Origin: Alphaproteobacteria bacterium
GTDB taxonomy: Bacteria > Pseudomonadota > Alphaproteobacteria > RF32 > CAG-239
Assembly: GCA_017501665.1 (NCBI GenBank)
Contig: JAFVWM010000005.1
Coordinates: 62,001 to 126,000 of the forward strand
Direction: 5' to 3'
DNA: 64,000 nt
Part shown: piece by piece, positions 27,798-37,928 of the stretch
Numbering within the stretch: the stretch's first letter is position 1
Layout of the letters: each line of letters begins with the position of its first letter
Notes under the pieces: generated by a model
The model's database searches: none
What the model saw: the letters and a program-made list of their open reading frames with translations, nothing else
Told to the model about the DNA's origin: nothing
Position numbers and translations under genes: made by a program

Positions 27798-29506
27798 TTA
27801 TCGACGGCTATAAAATTGCTTTAGACGAAAGTAAACTTGATGAAATGATAAACAATCAAATGACTGATGTCATCTTAATTGATAAAAATTTTGAAGGATA
27901 TAAAAGTTTATCCGAAGGCGATAAAAAATCTTTGGAACATTTGGTAAAAGCATCAAAAATAATAAATGATATCGCTTTGGAACAAGATCACCCATTAAAC
28001 AGGCAATTAAAAAAAGGATTGGAAAGAGCATCTGAAACAAACGAACACGCAAAAAAAGCTTTAATTATTTTTAATTCATTAAATGGTGTTTTAGGACTTA
28101 ACGGCATTGATGAAAAACCTGTAAAAATTTTTGAAAATATTGAAGAATATGCCGGACATAATTATTATCCGACTGATTTATCAGCAGATGAATTTCATAA
28201 TATTTTATTCAAAATGATTGAACGAGGTGAAATCAGAGAACTTAAAAATATATTATCCGCTCGTTCAATGGTCAGACGTAAAAATGATGAACTTTATGCT
28301 ATCGACTATACCGAATATTTTGCTAAAGAATTTTCGGAAATTGCCAACGAATTGGAATTGGCAGCTCATTATTCCAGTAACAAAGAATTTAATGACTTTT
28401 TGGGATGGCAAGCTCAAGCATTGTTGCAAAATAACGAAGATATGGATATGTTGGCCGATAAGCATTGGGCGATTATGCAAGATACTCCCTTGGAATTTAC
28501 CATAAGCCGAGAAAATTATGATGATCAAATTACTCCGACAATATTCGACAATGAAAAATTAGTAAATAAACTTAATGAGCTCGGAATTTCGCCGACACCT
28601 AAAGATATGCTCGGTGCAAGGGTCGGCATTGTCAATAAGCAAGGAACCAATCTTATTTTAGAATTTAAGAAACAAATGTCTGCTTTAGCTAAATTGATGC
28701 CCTATGCCGATAAATATGAACAAAAAATAGATTCCGGTGATGATATTAAACAAACAATGGTTGATGTCGATTTAGCATCACTGCAAGGAGACTATGCACA
28801 ATGTCGCGGAGGTATGACTATTGCTCAAAACCTGCCAAACGATGATAAACTCGCAATAAAAACAGGTGGCGGAAGACGTAATGTTTACCACCGCCAAGTC
28901 AGAATGTCCGGCGATAAAGAACGTGAAAAAAAATTGCTTGATGCCCTTTTGGCAAAAGAATTTCATCAGTATTATGATAGAGAGGCTGAGCATATTTTTA
29001 CTATCGGGCATGAAAACGGACACTCATTCGGACCTGACAGTTCTTATAAAATTGCATTAGGCATATATCAACATATAATTGAGGAATATAAAGCTGATGT
29101 AACATCTATTGCCATGATGAAAGAATATGTAAAATCGGGCATAATCAGTGAAGATGATTTGAAAAAAATATATGTTACTTGGATTATGAGATTATTGTTG
29201 AAATCAAAACCTCAACATATTCAACCTCATCGTATCGGCGACTTAATGCACTTTAATCGGTTGCTGAGATTTAAAGCAATTGAAATAAATGAAGATGGCA
29301 AAATAAAAATAAATTTTGATAAAATACACGAAGTTACATATAATGGTTTGGAAAATGCCATAAGAGTACAGTTATCAAAATCGCCGACAGAGGCTAAAAA
29401 ATTTATTGATGAATTTTCAACTTGGAATGATTTGCATAAACACATAGCCTACGTATTATTAAAATTAGGTATTAAACCATATAAAAATATAAGGATGTTT
29501 TTATAA
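27794..29506 (+). CDS. M49-like (dipeptidyl-peptidase III-type) zinc metallopeptidase
   Basis: A 570-residue protein without a signal peptide. H406-E-N-G-H410-SFGP supplies two zinc ligands and the catalytic Glu, and E430-E431-Y-K-A-D supplies the third ligand region, matching the HE..GH / EE..AD pattern of M49-like peptidases. GGMTIAQNLPNDDKL followed by RRNVYHRQVR also resembles that group. The zinc motif is the five-residue HExxH form rather than the six-residue HExxGH of classical DPP III. It overlaps the genes on both sides (4 bases and 1 base), so it is in one operon with the MEMO-AMMECR1 fusion and sdaA. The substrate is unknown; peptide breakdown feeding serine deamination would fit. 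Confidence 0.75.
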   Translation: MIIDGYKIALDESKLDEMINNQMTDVILIDKNFEGYKSLSEGDKKSLEHLVKASKIINDIALEQDHPLNRQLKKGLERASETNEHAKKALIIFNSLNGVLGLNGIDEKPVKIFENIEEYAGHNYYPTDLSADEFHNILFKMIERGEIRELKNILSARSMVRRKNDELYAIDYTEYFAKEFSEIANELELAAHYSSNKEFNDFLGWQAQALLQNNEDMDMLADKHWAIMQDTPLEFTISRENYDDQITPTIFDNEKLVNKLNELGISPTPKDMLGARVGIVNKQGTNLILEFKKQMSALAKLMPYADKYEQKIDSGDDIKQTMVDVDLASLQGDYAQCRGGMTIAQNLPNDDKLAIKTGGGRRNVYHRQVRMSGDKEREKKLLDALLAKEFHQYYDREAEHIFTIGHENGHSFGPDSSYKIALGIYQHIIEEYKADVTSIAMMKEYVKSGIISEDDLKKIYVTWIMRLLLKSKPQHIQPHRIGDLMHFNRLLRFKAIEINEDGKIKINFDKIHEVTYNGLENAIRVQLSKSPTEAKKFIDEFSTWNDLHKHIAYVLLKLGIKPYKNIRMFL

Positions 29507-30888
29507 TGTATTATCGTTTAGAAGATATCTTTACAATAGGAATTGGTCCGTCAAGCTCACACACCGTCGGACCGATGAAAGCGGCCAAAAGGTTTGTTGA
29601 TAATTTAATTGAAAAGGATGTTTTAACAAAAGTTGCTTCACTAAGGGTTGATTTGTACGGTTCTTTGGCTTTAACCGGAATCGGTCACGGAACACTTAAA
29701 GCTATTGTATACGGATTAATGGGATTTATAGCTGAAAATGTAGATACAGAAAAACCTTATTACAGTTCGGTAGAACGAGATAAATTACTTCACTTGGCTC
29801 AGCAAAAAGTTATTAACTTTGATATCGAAAAAGATATGTCGTTAAACAACGACGTGTTTTTAAAAGAACATTCAAACGGAGTAAAATTTTCTTGTTATAA
29901 TGAAAATGATAAACTTCTTTTAGAAGAAACATATTTTTCAATCGGAGGAGGAACAGTCGTACGACAAGACGAATTTTCATCAAACCGTAGCAACATAACA
30001 TATAATGTTCCACACCAATTTGACAGTTGCGCCGAACTGCAAGAGATATGTCAAAAATATAACCTTAGTTTTTCTGATGTAGTTTTGCAAAATGAGGTTT
30101 CGTTACAAAGTGAAAATAAAGTTTTTGATTATTTAAAAAAAATATATGATACCATGATAAATGCTATCGAACGGGGAATGAAAAAACACGGTGTATTACC
30201 CGGTGGAATGGAAATAAAGCGCAGAGCGCCAGAAATCTATAACCGATTAAAAGAACGTTTTTTAGATAACAAACAAGACGGTTTAGAAGTTATTGACTGG
30301 ATAAACTTATGGGGATTTGCCGGTGCCGAAGAAAATGCTTCAGGCGGAAGAGTCGTTACGGCACCGACAATGGGATCTGCCGGAATTTTGCCGGCCGTTA
30401 TGCGCTATTTTGAAAGATTTGCCTCGAAAACTTCACCCTTGGACATTGAAAAAGGAATTATTAAATTTTTAACCACTTCAGCTGCTATCTGCTCATTATA
30501 CCGATCTAATGCCTCTATTTCCGGTGCCGAAGTCGGTTGTCAGGGTGAAATTGGTGTTGCCTGTTCAATGGCGGCCGGAGGATTGGTTGCTGCTATGGGT
30601 GGTACAAATAAACAAATTGAACAAGCTGCCGAAATAGCTATGGAACACAATCTCGGATTAACATGTGATCCTGTTAACGGACTGGTACAGGTTCCATGTA
30701 TTGAGCGAAATGCCATGGGCGCGGTAAAAGCCATTAATGCAGCAAGACTTGCCATGCGCGGTAACGGCTCTCACATTGTTTCATTAGATGATGTTATTAA
30801 AACTATGTATGATACCGGAAAAGATATGTCACACAGATACAAGGAAACTTCTTTGGGCGGTTTGGCCGTAAATATTATAGATTGTTAA
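29506..30888 (+). CDS. sdaA: L-serine ammonia-lyase (L-serine dehydratase), iron-sulfur type
   Basis: A 460-residue single-chain enzyme that converts L-serine to pyruvate and ammonia. The N-terminal regulatory domain opens with [15 protein letters not shown]. The catalytic part carries the [4Fe-4S] cysteines in [20 protein letters not shown] and [20 protein letters not shown]. The start codon shares one base with the preceding stop (TAATG). The cluster is oxygen-labile, in keeping with the anaerobic genes of this window. Confidence 0.95.
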   Translation: MYYRLEDIFTIGIGPSSSHTVGPMKAAKRFVDNLIEKDVLTKVASLRVDLYGSLALTGIGHGTLKAIVYGLMGFIAENVDTEKPYYSSVERDKLLHLAQQKVINFDIEKDMSLNNDVFLKEHSNGVKFSCYNENDKLLLEETYFSIGGGTVVRQDEFSSNRSNITYNVPHQFDSCAELQEICQKYNLSFSDVVLQNEVSLQSENKVFDYLKKIYDTMINAIERGMKKHGVLPGGMEIKRRAPEIYNRLKERFLDNKQDGLEVIDWINLWGFAGAEENASGGRVVTAPTMGSAGILPAVMRYFERFASKTSPLDIEKGIIKFLTTSAAICSLYRSNASISGAEVGCQGEIGVACSMAAGGLVAAMGGTNKQIEQAAEIAMEHNLGLTCDPVNGLVQVPCIERNAMGAVKAINAARLAMRGNGSHIVSLDDVIKTMYDTGKDMSHRYKETSLGGLAVNIIDC

Positions 30889-30975
30889 AAAAAATATTAT
30901 TGTCTTGATTGAAAACAACCTTGTATTTATACTTCATAAATGTAAAAGTATTCTTTGTTCTGCGAGAGGGATAAA

Positions 30976-31350
30976 ATGTTTGCAAAACTTTTTAAGGGTG
31001 AACTTTCATTAGGTGCAACCTTTTGGAAATTTGGTGTTTTCGTTTTGATTATATTGCACTATGCGCTAAAAATGTTTGCCTCTTTTTTGTCTTCGTATCT
31101 TAAAGGTAAGACGATTGTACAATTTTTTCTTAATGAATTTCATTTTGTATATACACCAAAATTAAGTTTATTGTGGGTATTGTGTTATATTGCAACATTT
31201 TTAATTCTGGTTGTTTATTCGTATAAAATTATTGTTGCCGTATGGCGTTGTTCTGAAAACTATGAAAAAAGTGTTTGGTTGGTTCATTTGTCACGCATAG
31301 GTATTTTACTTAGCGTATTTATGACGTGGTACCCTTTTTTTGTGAGATAA
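30976..31350 (+). CDS. Small integral membrane protein, about three helices
   Basis: A 124-residue protein beginning at the ATG at 30976 after GAGAGGGATAAA. Hydrophobic stretches at about 15-40, 72-92 and 100-120 suggest three membrane helices, with a basic first loop. The family is not recognised. It is followed four bases later by a 50-residue lipoprotein gene, probably the same transcript. Confidence 0.7.
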   Translation: MFAKLFKGELSLGATFWKFGVFVLIILHYALKMFASFLSSYLKGKTIVQFFLNEFHFVYTPKLSLLWVLCYIATFLILVVYSYKIIVAVWRCSENYEKSVWLVHLSRIGILLSVFMTWYPFFVR

Positions 31351-31354
31351 ATAA

Positions 31355-31507
31355 ATGAAAAAAATTTTGTTGTTTGTAATGATTTTATTACTAAGCGGAT
31401 GTGTTAAAGTAGGAGAATTTACACCTGAAACGCATAAGCTTTATGAGATGGGGAAACCAGATTGTGAAAAGACACCGGAAAGATGTTATAAAGGTGTTCC
31501 TTGGTAA
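31355..31507 (+). CDS. Small lipoprotein, 50 residues
   Basis: The protein has a clear lipoprotein signal: MKKILLFVMILLLSGC with the lipidated Cys at 16, followed by only 34 mature residues containing two further Cys (PDCEKTPERC). It starts four bases after the membrane-protein stop and ends before a strong terminator. It resembles small alphaproteobacterial lipoproteins in layout, but I cannot name a family. Confidence 0.7.
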   Translation: MKKILLFVMILLLSGCVKVGEFTPETHKLYEMGKPDCEKTPERCYKGVPW

Positions 31508-31523
31508 AATAAGTCAATTAAAA

Positions 31524-31555
31524 AAAAACCTCTTTGTTTTCACAAAGAGGTTTTT
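31524..31555. terminator. Bidirectional terminator
   Basis: AAAAACCTCTTTG / CAAAGAGGTTTTT hairpin between the small lipoprotein gene and the convergent fba. Confidence 0.9.
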
Positions 31556-31572
31556 ATTTTCAATTCAAAGAA

Positions 31573-32622
31573 TTAAAGTTCGCCGGTTGAGTAGCGTTTT
31601 GCCATTTCAGCCATCGGAATAACTTTAATTTTTGAAGCTTGTTCGGCAGCGCCAAACGAAATGAAACGAGCTTCACAAACTTTTTGCATTTCTTCAATAG
31701 CCGGTTTCAAGTATTTACGTGGATCAAATTCTTTTGGATTTTCGGCAAATATTTTTCTGATTGCGCCGGTAATTGCCATACGGCAATCAGTATCAACGTT
31801 AACTTTGCGAACACCGGATTTGATACCGCGAACGATTTCTTCAACCGGAACACCATAAGTTTGCGGAATTGCGCCACCATAAGCATTTATCAAATCTTGC
31901 AATTCTTGAGGAACAGAAGATGAACCGTGCATAACCATATGAGTATTCGGCAATTTAGCATGAATCTTTTCAATAACATCAATAGCCAAAATTTCACCAT
32001 CGGGCTTACGAGTAAATTTGTATGCACCATGTGATGTACCAACGGCAACGGCCAAAGCATCTAATTTGGTTTCGGCAACAAAACGAGCTGCTTCATCAGG
32101 ATCGGTTACAAGGCGTTTTTTATCAATAACACCTTCGGCACCATGACCGTCTTCTTTGTCACCTTTACCTGTTTCTAATGAACCGATAACACCGAGTTCG
32201 CCCTCGACCGAAGCGCCTACGGCATGAGCTCGAGCAACAACTTCTTTAGTAACTTTTACGTTATATTCAAAAGATGACGGAGTTTTACCATCAGCTTCCA
32301 AAGAACCATCCATCATTACTGATGAATAACCGTTTACGATTGCTGATTGGCAAACATCAACTGATGAGCCGTGATCTTGGTGCAAACAAATCGGAAGTTC
32401 GGGGAACATTTCGATACCGGCTTGAATCATATGGCGAATCATCGGGTCACCGGCAAATTTGCGAGCACCGGTAGATGTTTGAATAATAACAGGAGCGTTT
32501 ACTTTGCGAGCGGCTTGTAAAACGGCAATAACCTGCTCCATGTCGTTAATATTAAATGCCGGAACACCATAGTTGTTTTCGGCTGCGTGATCCAAAATCT
32601 GACGCATAGTTACTAAAGGCAT
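31573..32622 (-). CDS. fba: Class II fructose-bisphosphate aldolase
   Basis: A 349-residue zinc-dependent aldolase that splits fructose-1,6-bisphosphate into two triose phosphates. GVPAFNINDMEQ at the N-terminus, the zinc region ICLHQDHGSS, the VEGELGVIG segment, MHGSSSVP and the KVNVDTDCRMA motif all match. Length fits the Calvin-type/class IIA-like branch. AAGGAGAAAAAT precedes the ATG. It follows tkt on the same strand after 66 bases; both belong to central sugar-phosphate metabolism. Confidence 0.95.
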   Translation of the reverse strand: MPLVTMRQILDHAAENNYGVPAFNINDMEQVIAVLQAARKVNAPVIIQTSTGARKFAGDPMIRHMIQAGIEMFPELPICLHQDHGSSVDVCQSAIVNGYSSVMMDGSLEADGKTPSSFEYNVKVTKEVVARAHAVGASVEGELGVIGSLETGKGDKEDGHGAEGVIDKKRLVTDPDEAARFVAETKLDALAVAVGTSHGAYKFTRKPDGEILAIDVIEKIHAKLPNTHMVMHGSSSVPQELQDLINAYGGAIPQTYGVPVEEIVRGIKSGVRKVNVDTDCRMAITGAIRKIFAENPKEFDPRKYLKPAIEEMQKVCEARFISFGAAEQASKIKVIPMAEMAKRYSTGEL

Positions 32623-32688
32623 ATTTTTCTCCTTAAAATTAAGTTCTTTTTCTTTGGTTAATATATATAAGCATCCTTTTTTTGCAAG

Positions 32689-34665
32689 TTATTTCAGCGC
32701 ATCTTTAACCGCATCAACAACTTCGTCAACCGTAATGCCGAAATATTTGTACAATTCGGCTCCGGGAGCAGATGCGCCAAAACCGTCCATACCGATAATA
32801 TCACCGGTAAGACCGACATATTTTTCCCAACCGAATTTAGATGCTGCCTCAACAGCAATGCGAGGTTTGTTACCAAGTATCTTTTCTTGATAATCGATAC
32901 CTTGAGCATCAAACAATTCACAGCAAGGCATTGATACAACAGCAACCTCTATTCCCTCTTCTTTTAACTTAGCTTGAGCATCAATTGCAAGAGATACTTC
33001 AGACCCGGTTGCAATCAATGTTGCCACACGTTTTTTCTCATCACCGGATATAATATAAGCACCTTTAGCCGACATATTTTCTTTTATATCTTTACGGATT
33101 GTCGGTAAATTTTGACGAGAAAGAGCCAAGACAGATGGTGTGCTTTCTTGAGTAATTGCTAACTCCCAAGCTTCTGCCGTTTCGACCACATCACAAGGAC
33201 GGAAAGTTAACATATTTGGCATTGCTCTGAATGAGGCCAAATGTTCAATCGGTTGATGTGTCGGGCCGTCTTCCCCCACCCCGATAGAATCGTGTGTCAT
33301 AACATATATGGTACGCAACCCCATTAACGAAGCCAAGCGCATGGACGGGCGCAAATAATCAGAAAAGACCAAAAATGTTCCGCCAAAAGGGATAACTCCG
33401 CCATGCAAAGCCATACCGTTCATCATAGCGCCCATAGCATGTTCTCTGATACCATATTCAACATTGTTACCGCTGTAATCTTTAGCTGTTATGGTTTTTG
33501 AAGCTTTTGTTGTAGTCATATTAGGACCGGCTAAATCAGCAGACCCGCCTATCATATTCGACAAATTAGGTACAATTGCCTCCAAACACATATTAGACGC
33601 TTTGCGTGTAGCTACACATGGTGTTTCTTTAATAGCGTTTTCCTTTACCTTTATCAAATCCTTATTCCAATTTTTCGGCAAATTACCGGAAATAACGTCT
33701 AAAAACTCCTTGCCTTTAGCTTTTGCTCTTTTTTCCCAAGCTTTAGCAAGACCTTTTCCGCTTGAACCGGCTTCGCGCCACGCCTTTAATATTTCTTTCG
33801 GCGTTTCAAAAGCAGGCGCTGTCCAATTCAACTGTTTGCGCATCAATTCAATTTCTTCTGCTCCTAACGGAGATCCGTGACATTTGGGAGTTCCACATTT
33901 ATTCGGAGCACCAAAACCGATGGTTGTTTTGCAAGCTATTAAAGTCGGTTTTTTTGACTTTTTAGCCTTTTTGATTGCTCGGTCAATCTGACAACAGTTA
34001 TGCCCGTCAATTGAAATAACGTTCCAACCGTTCGCCTTAAAACGACAAATTTGATCGGTGGAAGAAGCAACCGATACATTGCCGTCAATGGTAACATTAT
34101 TATTGTCCCATAAAGCAATAAGTTTGTTTAATTTTAAATGTCCGGCTAAGGATATTGCCTCTTCTGAAATCCCCTCCATTAAACATCCGTCGCCCATAAG
34201 AACATAGGTGTAGTGATCACAAACATCAGAACCGTATTTGGCTGAAATATTTTTTTCGGCCAATGCCATTCCCACTGCTGTGGCAATACCTTGTCCTAAA
34301 GGGCCTGTCGTTGTATCGATACCTTCTAGATGACCGTATTCCGGATGACCGGCGGTTTTGGCACCAAGCTGACGAAAGTTTTTCAAATCATCGAGTTCAA
34401 TATCATTATAACCCATTAAATAAAACAACGAATACAACAAGCTTGAGGCATGTCCGGCCGACAAAACGAATCTGTCTCTGTCAAACCATTTAGGATTTGT
34501 TATGTCAACTTTAAGGTGTTTAGAAAACAAAATGGTGGCGACATCTGCAATACCAAGAGGCATCCCCGGATGACCGGATTTTGCTTTTTCTATCATTTCG
34601 GCACACAAAAAGCGAATAGCATTTGCCATTTGTTTTTCTTTTTTACAACATGAAAATAAACACAT
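32689..34665 (-). CDS. tkt: Transketolase
   Basis: A 658-residue thiamine-diphosphate enzyme moving two-carbon ketol units in the pentose phosphate pathway. The TPP motif runs from GDGCLMEGISEE to WDNNN. The substrate-contact His are in KSGHPGMPLG and TAGHPEYGH, and the central Glu region is EYGIREHAMGAMMNG. I chose the ATG at 34665 after AACAAGGAGAAATCA. This gives an unusual N-terminal tag with three Cys, MCLFSCCKKEKQ, before the normal ANAIRFL start; no ribosome site supports a later start. A lipoprotein gene lies upstream on the same strand. Confidence 0.95.
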   Translation of the reverse strand: MCLFSCCKKEKQMANAIRFLCAEMIEKAKSGHPGMPLGIADVATILFSKHLKVDITNPKWFDRDRFVLSAGHASSLLYSLFYLMGYNDIELDDLKNFRQLGAKTAGHPEYGHLEGIDTTTGPLGQGIATAVGMALAEKNISAKYGSDVCDHYTYVLMGDGCLMEGISEEAISLAGHLKLNKLIALWDNNNVTIDGNVSVASSTDQICRFKANGWNVISIDGHNCCQIDRAIKKAKKSKKPTLIACKTTIGFGAPNKCGTPKCHGSPLGAEEIELMRKQLNWTAPAFETPKEILKAWREAGSSGKGLAKAWEKRAKAKGKEFLDVISGNLPKNWNKDLIKVKENAIKETPCVATRKASNMCLEAIVPNLSNMIGGSADLAGPNMTTTKASKTITAKDYSGNNVEYGIREHAMGAMMNGMALHGGVIPFGGTFLVFSDYLRPSMRLASLMGLRTIYVMTHDSIGVGEDGPTHQPIEHLASFRAMPNMLTFRPCDVVETAEAWELAITQESTPSVLALSRQNLPTIRKDIKENMSAKGAYIISGDEKKRVATLIATGSEVSLAIDAQAKLKEEGIEVAVVSMPCCELFDAQGIDYQEKILGNKPRIAVEAASKFGWEKYVGLTGDIIGMDGFGASAPGAELYKYFGITVDEVVDAVKDALK

Positions 34666-34682
34666 TGATTTCTCCTTGTTTT

Positions 34683-35336
34683 TTAATTTTGACAATTGTT
34701 TTTCGGACGATTTTTCTTCACAACCACAGGTTTTTGAAATTCTTCGGAATAAATAACTTCTTCATCAGGTAAAATTTCCAGATTAACTCTATCAATAGCT
34801 GTTTCATATTGAGCATTTATTTCATCTTCACTAAAATAACGATAATCAATATCAAACATTTTATCTGATTTTTCTTTTTTAGCTCCGGCTAAATCCATTC
34901 CCAAATAAATCTTAAAATTATTAAACGGAGGATTTGATATACGAGTGGTAGATGTGTTACCTCTTAATATTAACTCTTTGGCATCTCGAGGTATACTTAA
35001 AGTCTGCTTAAATACTCTTCTGCCGATATAATCTTCATCATTCACAGAAGTTTTTACAAAATAATCAGCATCGACATTCGTAGTAGAAGATTGTTCCAAA
35101 CGTCGCAACTTAAATATCGGTGTTATAACGGCATAATAGCGATTATCGGCTTCTTCCCTATAGCAATGAGTTTCATGCCCTACCAAATTAATTTGGAATT
35201 TATCATTTATATCCGAGTGATATGCTCTTGTTGTTTCTCGGGGAATTATAATTTCAGGACAAGCATAATGTTCAAATTGTTGCGACGAACAAGCAGACAC
35301 AATAAAAAGCAATATTATTACTATAAATTTTTTCAT
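34683..35336 (-). CDS. Lipoprotein of unknown function
   Basis: A 217-residue protein with a lipoprotein signal, VSAC at Cys16. The mature part is beta-rich with two Cys (YACPE and THCYRE) and a Lys/Arg/Asn-rich end. Features such as the TPIFKLRRLEQ stretch recur in envelope proteins, but I recognise no family. It ends 17 bases before the tkt start, so the two may be co-transcribed, although a functional link is not evident. Confidence 0.75.
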   Translation of the reverse strand: MKKFIVIILLFIVSACSSQQFEHYACPEIIIPRETTRAYHSDINDKFQINLVGHETHCYREEADNRYYAVITPIFKLRRLEQSSTTNVDADYFVKTSVNDEDYIGRRVFKQTLSIPRDAKELILRGNTSTTRISNPPFNNFKIYLGMDLAGAKKEKSDKMFDIDYRYFSEDEINAQYETAIDRVNLEILPDEEVIYSEEFQKPVVVKKNRPKNNCQN

Positions 35337-35381
35337 AAAAGTACGAACCTTTTTAATGTTTTTTTATAATATAAAATACAT

Positions 35382-36512
35382 CTATTCTTTTGTAAAGAAC
35401 GCTAATAACTCGCTGTGGTTAGAATATATAAATTGATCGACAAAAGTTACTTCATTTAACTTATAACCGCCTGAAATTAATATTTTGGCGTCATTTATAA
35501 AAGTATCGGGATTGCATGATACCGCAACCAGCACATCCAGCTTGTATTGGGATGAAGCTATCTTTTCACAAACGGCTTTAGCTCCGGCTCGTGGCGGATC
35601 GAATAATATGGCATTAAATTCTTTTAGCTCACTCTCATCAAAAGGATATTTGAACAAATTTTTATTAATTATTTTGATATTGGTTATCTGATTTTTGTTA
35701 ACAGAATCTTGAAAACCGCCCAGTAGTTGTTTTGACGAATCGACCGCAGTTATTTTGACCTTGTCATTTTGCGCTAAAATATAAGAAAATGTTCCGACAC
35801 CGCAAAACAAATCTGCAATATTTCCTTTTATGTTTTCAAAATATTTTAATATCAAATTACTTAAAGTTTCTTGCCCTTCTTGCGACGGTTGCAAAAATGT
35901 TCCGGCAGGAATATACACCTCATATTTGCCTATTTTTACGTAAGGGCGAGATTTTTCCATAATGGTTTCGGCATCAGAAAAAGCTGATTTTCTATGTGAA
36001 ATTCGGATAATGGAATTTTGTGAGGAAACCATTTCAAAAATTATCATACGATGATTTAATTCTATTGGCGCATCATATTCTAAAACAACATCCAAACCAT
36101 TTGACGCTTCACAAACAAAAATATCTCCCTCGGTTATGTATTGAGATATATTTTTTTTGCCTTTTTTTACCAAATACGGCTCACTACATATTGCTTCAAT
36201 AAGCTGTTTCAGAAAAGGAAGTATATTATTTAATGTCGGCGTCAATAAAGGACATTTTTTTACGTCGATAATTTTATGAGAAGATTGTTCATTAAACCCC
36301 ATAACAAGCTGTTTTTTCTTATATTCAAAAGCAAATGTAGCCCTGCGACGACATCCGTCGGGAATGAAATGAGGTTTATTTATATTAACATCATCAAACC
36401 CTATTTGTGATATTGTTTTCTTAAATTTTTCAAATTTCTCTTGGCAATATTGCTCATACTGCTTATCTCGATATGTACATCCGCCGCATGAATCATATAT
36501 TTCACAAATCAT
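35382..36512 (-). CDS. RNA (uracil-5-)-methyltransferase, RlmD/TrmA-like, without TRAM domain
   Basis: A 376-residue SAM-dependent enzyme. An N-terminal iron-sulfur motif uses C3, C9, C12 (DSCGGC) and probably Cys in VKKCPLL. The SAM site is IADLFCGVGTFSY with ITAVDSS, and the catalytic region is FDPPRAGAKAV and VAVSCNPDTF, whose Cys is the nucleophile. The end HSELLAFF is typical. The N-terminal TRAM domain of RlmD is missing, as in many alphaproteobacterial members. The target (23S rRNA or tRNA uridine) cannot be decided here. Confidence 0.88.
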   Translation of the reverse strand: MICEIYDSCGGCTYRDKQYEQYCQEKFEKFKKTISQIGFDDVNINKPHFIPDGCRRRATFAFEYKKKQLVMGFNEQSSHKIIDVKKCPLLTPTLNNILPFLKQLIEAICSEPYLVKKGKKNISQYITEGDIFVCEASNGLDVVLEYDAPIELNHRMIIFEMVSSQNSIIRISHRKSAFSDAETIMEKSRPYVKIGKYEVYIPAGTFLQPSQEGQETLSNLILKYFENIKGNIADLFCGVGTFSYILAQNDKVKITAVDSSKQLLGGFQDSVNKNQITNIKIINKNLFKYPFDESELKEFNAILFDPPRAGAKAVCEKIASSQYKLDVLVAVSCNPDTFINDAKILISGGYKLNEVTFVDQFIYSNHSELLAFFTKE

Positions 36513-36696
36513 ATTACCGGTCCTTAGAATTTTTTATAAAAAAAATATATTTTTATGTTTTTGTTTCTTGCAATAATTATTATTTTGATTAACATTAACC
36601 ATTATATTGTTAATATATAATAAAATTTACTAAAGTTTTAATAAATACTCCAGTAATATAAGGCAAGTCAGCTAAAGTATTTTAAGGATAGTGTAC

Positions 36697-37872
36697 ATGA
36701 GCAAAAATTTACCGACCCTCTTTTCTAACAGGTTAGAAATTAATTATAACAAACATACTGCATATTTAACGGACAGAGTTAAACTGAAATCTGTATTACC
36801 GGGGATTGTTTTCGGTTTGTTATTAGTTGCTTTGGGATTTTATGAATGGTATAATTCTTTTGGGGGTGGCGGAACGGAGCTTATTCCTTTGCAAGATAAA
36901 AATGCACTATACACACCGGTATTCGCCGTATGGTTTTTTGATTTATGCTTTGTAATTATCGGACTTGCTCTATTTTTTACAAACGCTTTGCTTTTCATTC
37001 GTTATAATAAATATATTATCAGAAATAATAACGTCATTATTATAAGAAGACCCGCATTCAAAAATAAAATCATATTACAAGAAACATTAGATAAATATAG
37101 CGGGGTTCGTTTTAGGATGGAATTTATGGAACTGGGTTTTTTAACACAAAACAGATATATTGTTGAGCTTTATCATAAAAACCCAAAAAAGTCCATCCCT
37201 CTTTATATTTCAAAAAGTGCTAAAAATGTTCGTCTTAAATGGAAGGAATATGCAAAAAAATTTAAGCTTCCGGCAATGATAGATACAGATGAAGGACTGA
37301 AAAAAATAGAATTAAAGAACCTAAATAAATCATTGGCAGATCAAGTATCTCTCGGCTTTATTGAAGATAAATACGACACTTATGAACACTTACCTTCTTC
37401 GGTTACTTTCGTTCGCAAAAAGGATAAAATGGTATTAAAGGTTAGAAAGATAGTATGGGATATATATAATATTATCGCTTGGATTGCTCTTTTTATCATA
37501 TCTGTTGCTTCGATATTCGTTTGGTTTAATTGGGATGCCTTCACCGGAATTTTAAGCACCACTCTTTATACTTTGTCTTTTATAGCTTTGTTTATTGTGA
37601 TTGTTTCCGTGCAAGTTTTATTCAGAAAAGAAAAGTTGGTTATAAAAAAACACAAAATTGTTAACACACACAAATACATGCTGTTTTCAACCAAGCATAA
37701 TGAAATGATGAAAAAAGATATAGAAGCAATTGAGGTAAGCGAGAATCCTTTAACCGGAAGATATTATGTGTCAATTGTATCAGATAAAAAAACAATAACT
37801 TTTGGAGCCAAAATGCCCATAAAAGATTTGCAATGGATAAAAAGATTTTTAATCCATGAAATCATTTGTTAA
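36697..37872 (+). CDS. Membrane protein of unknown function with two similar halves
   Basis: A 391-residue protein. The ATG at 36697 follows AAGGATAGTGTAC; a GTG at 36691 is also in frame. There are two pairs of membrane helices, at about 32-50 and 66-96, and at about 252-275 and 287-307. Each pair is followed by a soluble beta-rich segment (RNNNVIIIRRPAFKNKIIL; KLVIKKHKIVNTHKY), which suggests an internal duplication with a bacterial PH-like fold. That reading is by eye and uncertain. It is not clearly joined to the YfgM-like/bamB/der operon downstream, from which 56 bases separate it. Confidence 0.7.
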   Translation: MSKNLPTLFSNRLEINYNKHTAYLTDRVKLKSVLPGIVFGLLLVALGFYEWYNSFGGGGTELIPLQDKNALYTPVFAVWFFDLCFVIIGLALFFTNALLFIRYNKYIIRNNNVIIIRRPAFKNKIILQETLDKYSGVRFRMEFMELGFLTQNRYIVELYHKNPKKSIPLYISKSAKNVRLKWKEYAKKFKLPAMIDTDEGLKKIELKNLNKSLADQVSLGFIEDKYDTYEHLPSSVTFVRKKDKMVLKVRKIVWDIYNIIAWIALFIISVASIFVWFNWDAFTGILSTTLYTLSFIALFIVIVSVQVLFRKEKLVIKKHKIVNTHKYMLFSTKHNEMMKKDIEAIEVSENPLTGRYYVSIVSDKKTITFGAKMPIKDLQWIKRFLIHEIIC

Positions 37873-37928
37873 CCTATAAACTGCAAATAATTTTGAGAAT
37901 CAAAAATTTAGTTCGTATGGAGAATTTT

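Noticed and set aside
36589..36613. TTAA and TTAACCAT strings upstream of the 391-residue membrane gene, possible CtrA site
   Set aside because: The half sites are separated by 2 and 11 bases, not 7, and TTAA is frequent in such AT-rich DNA.
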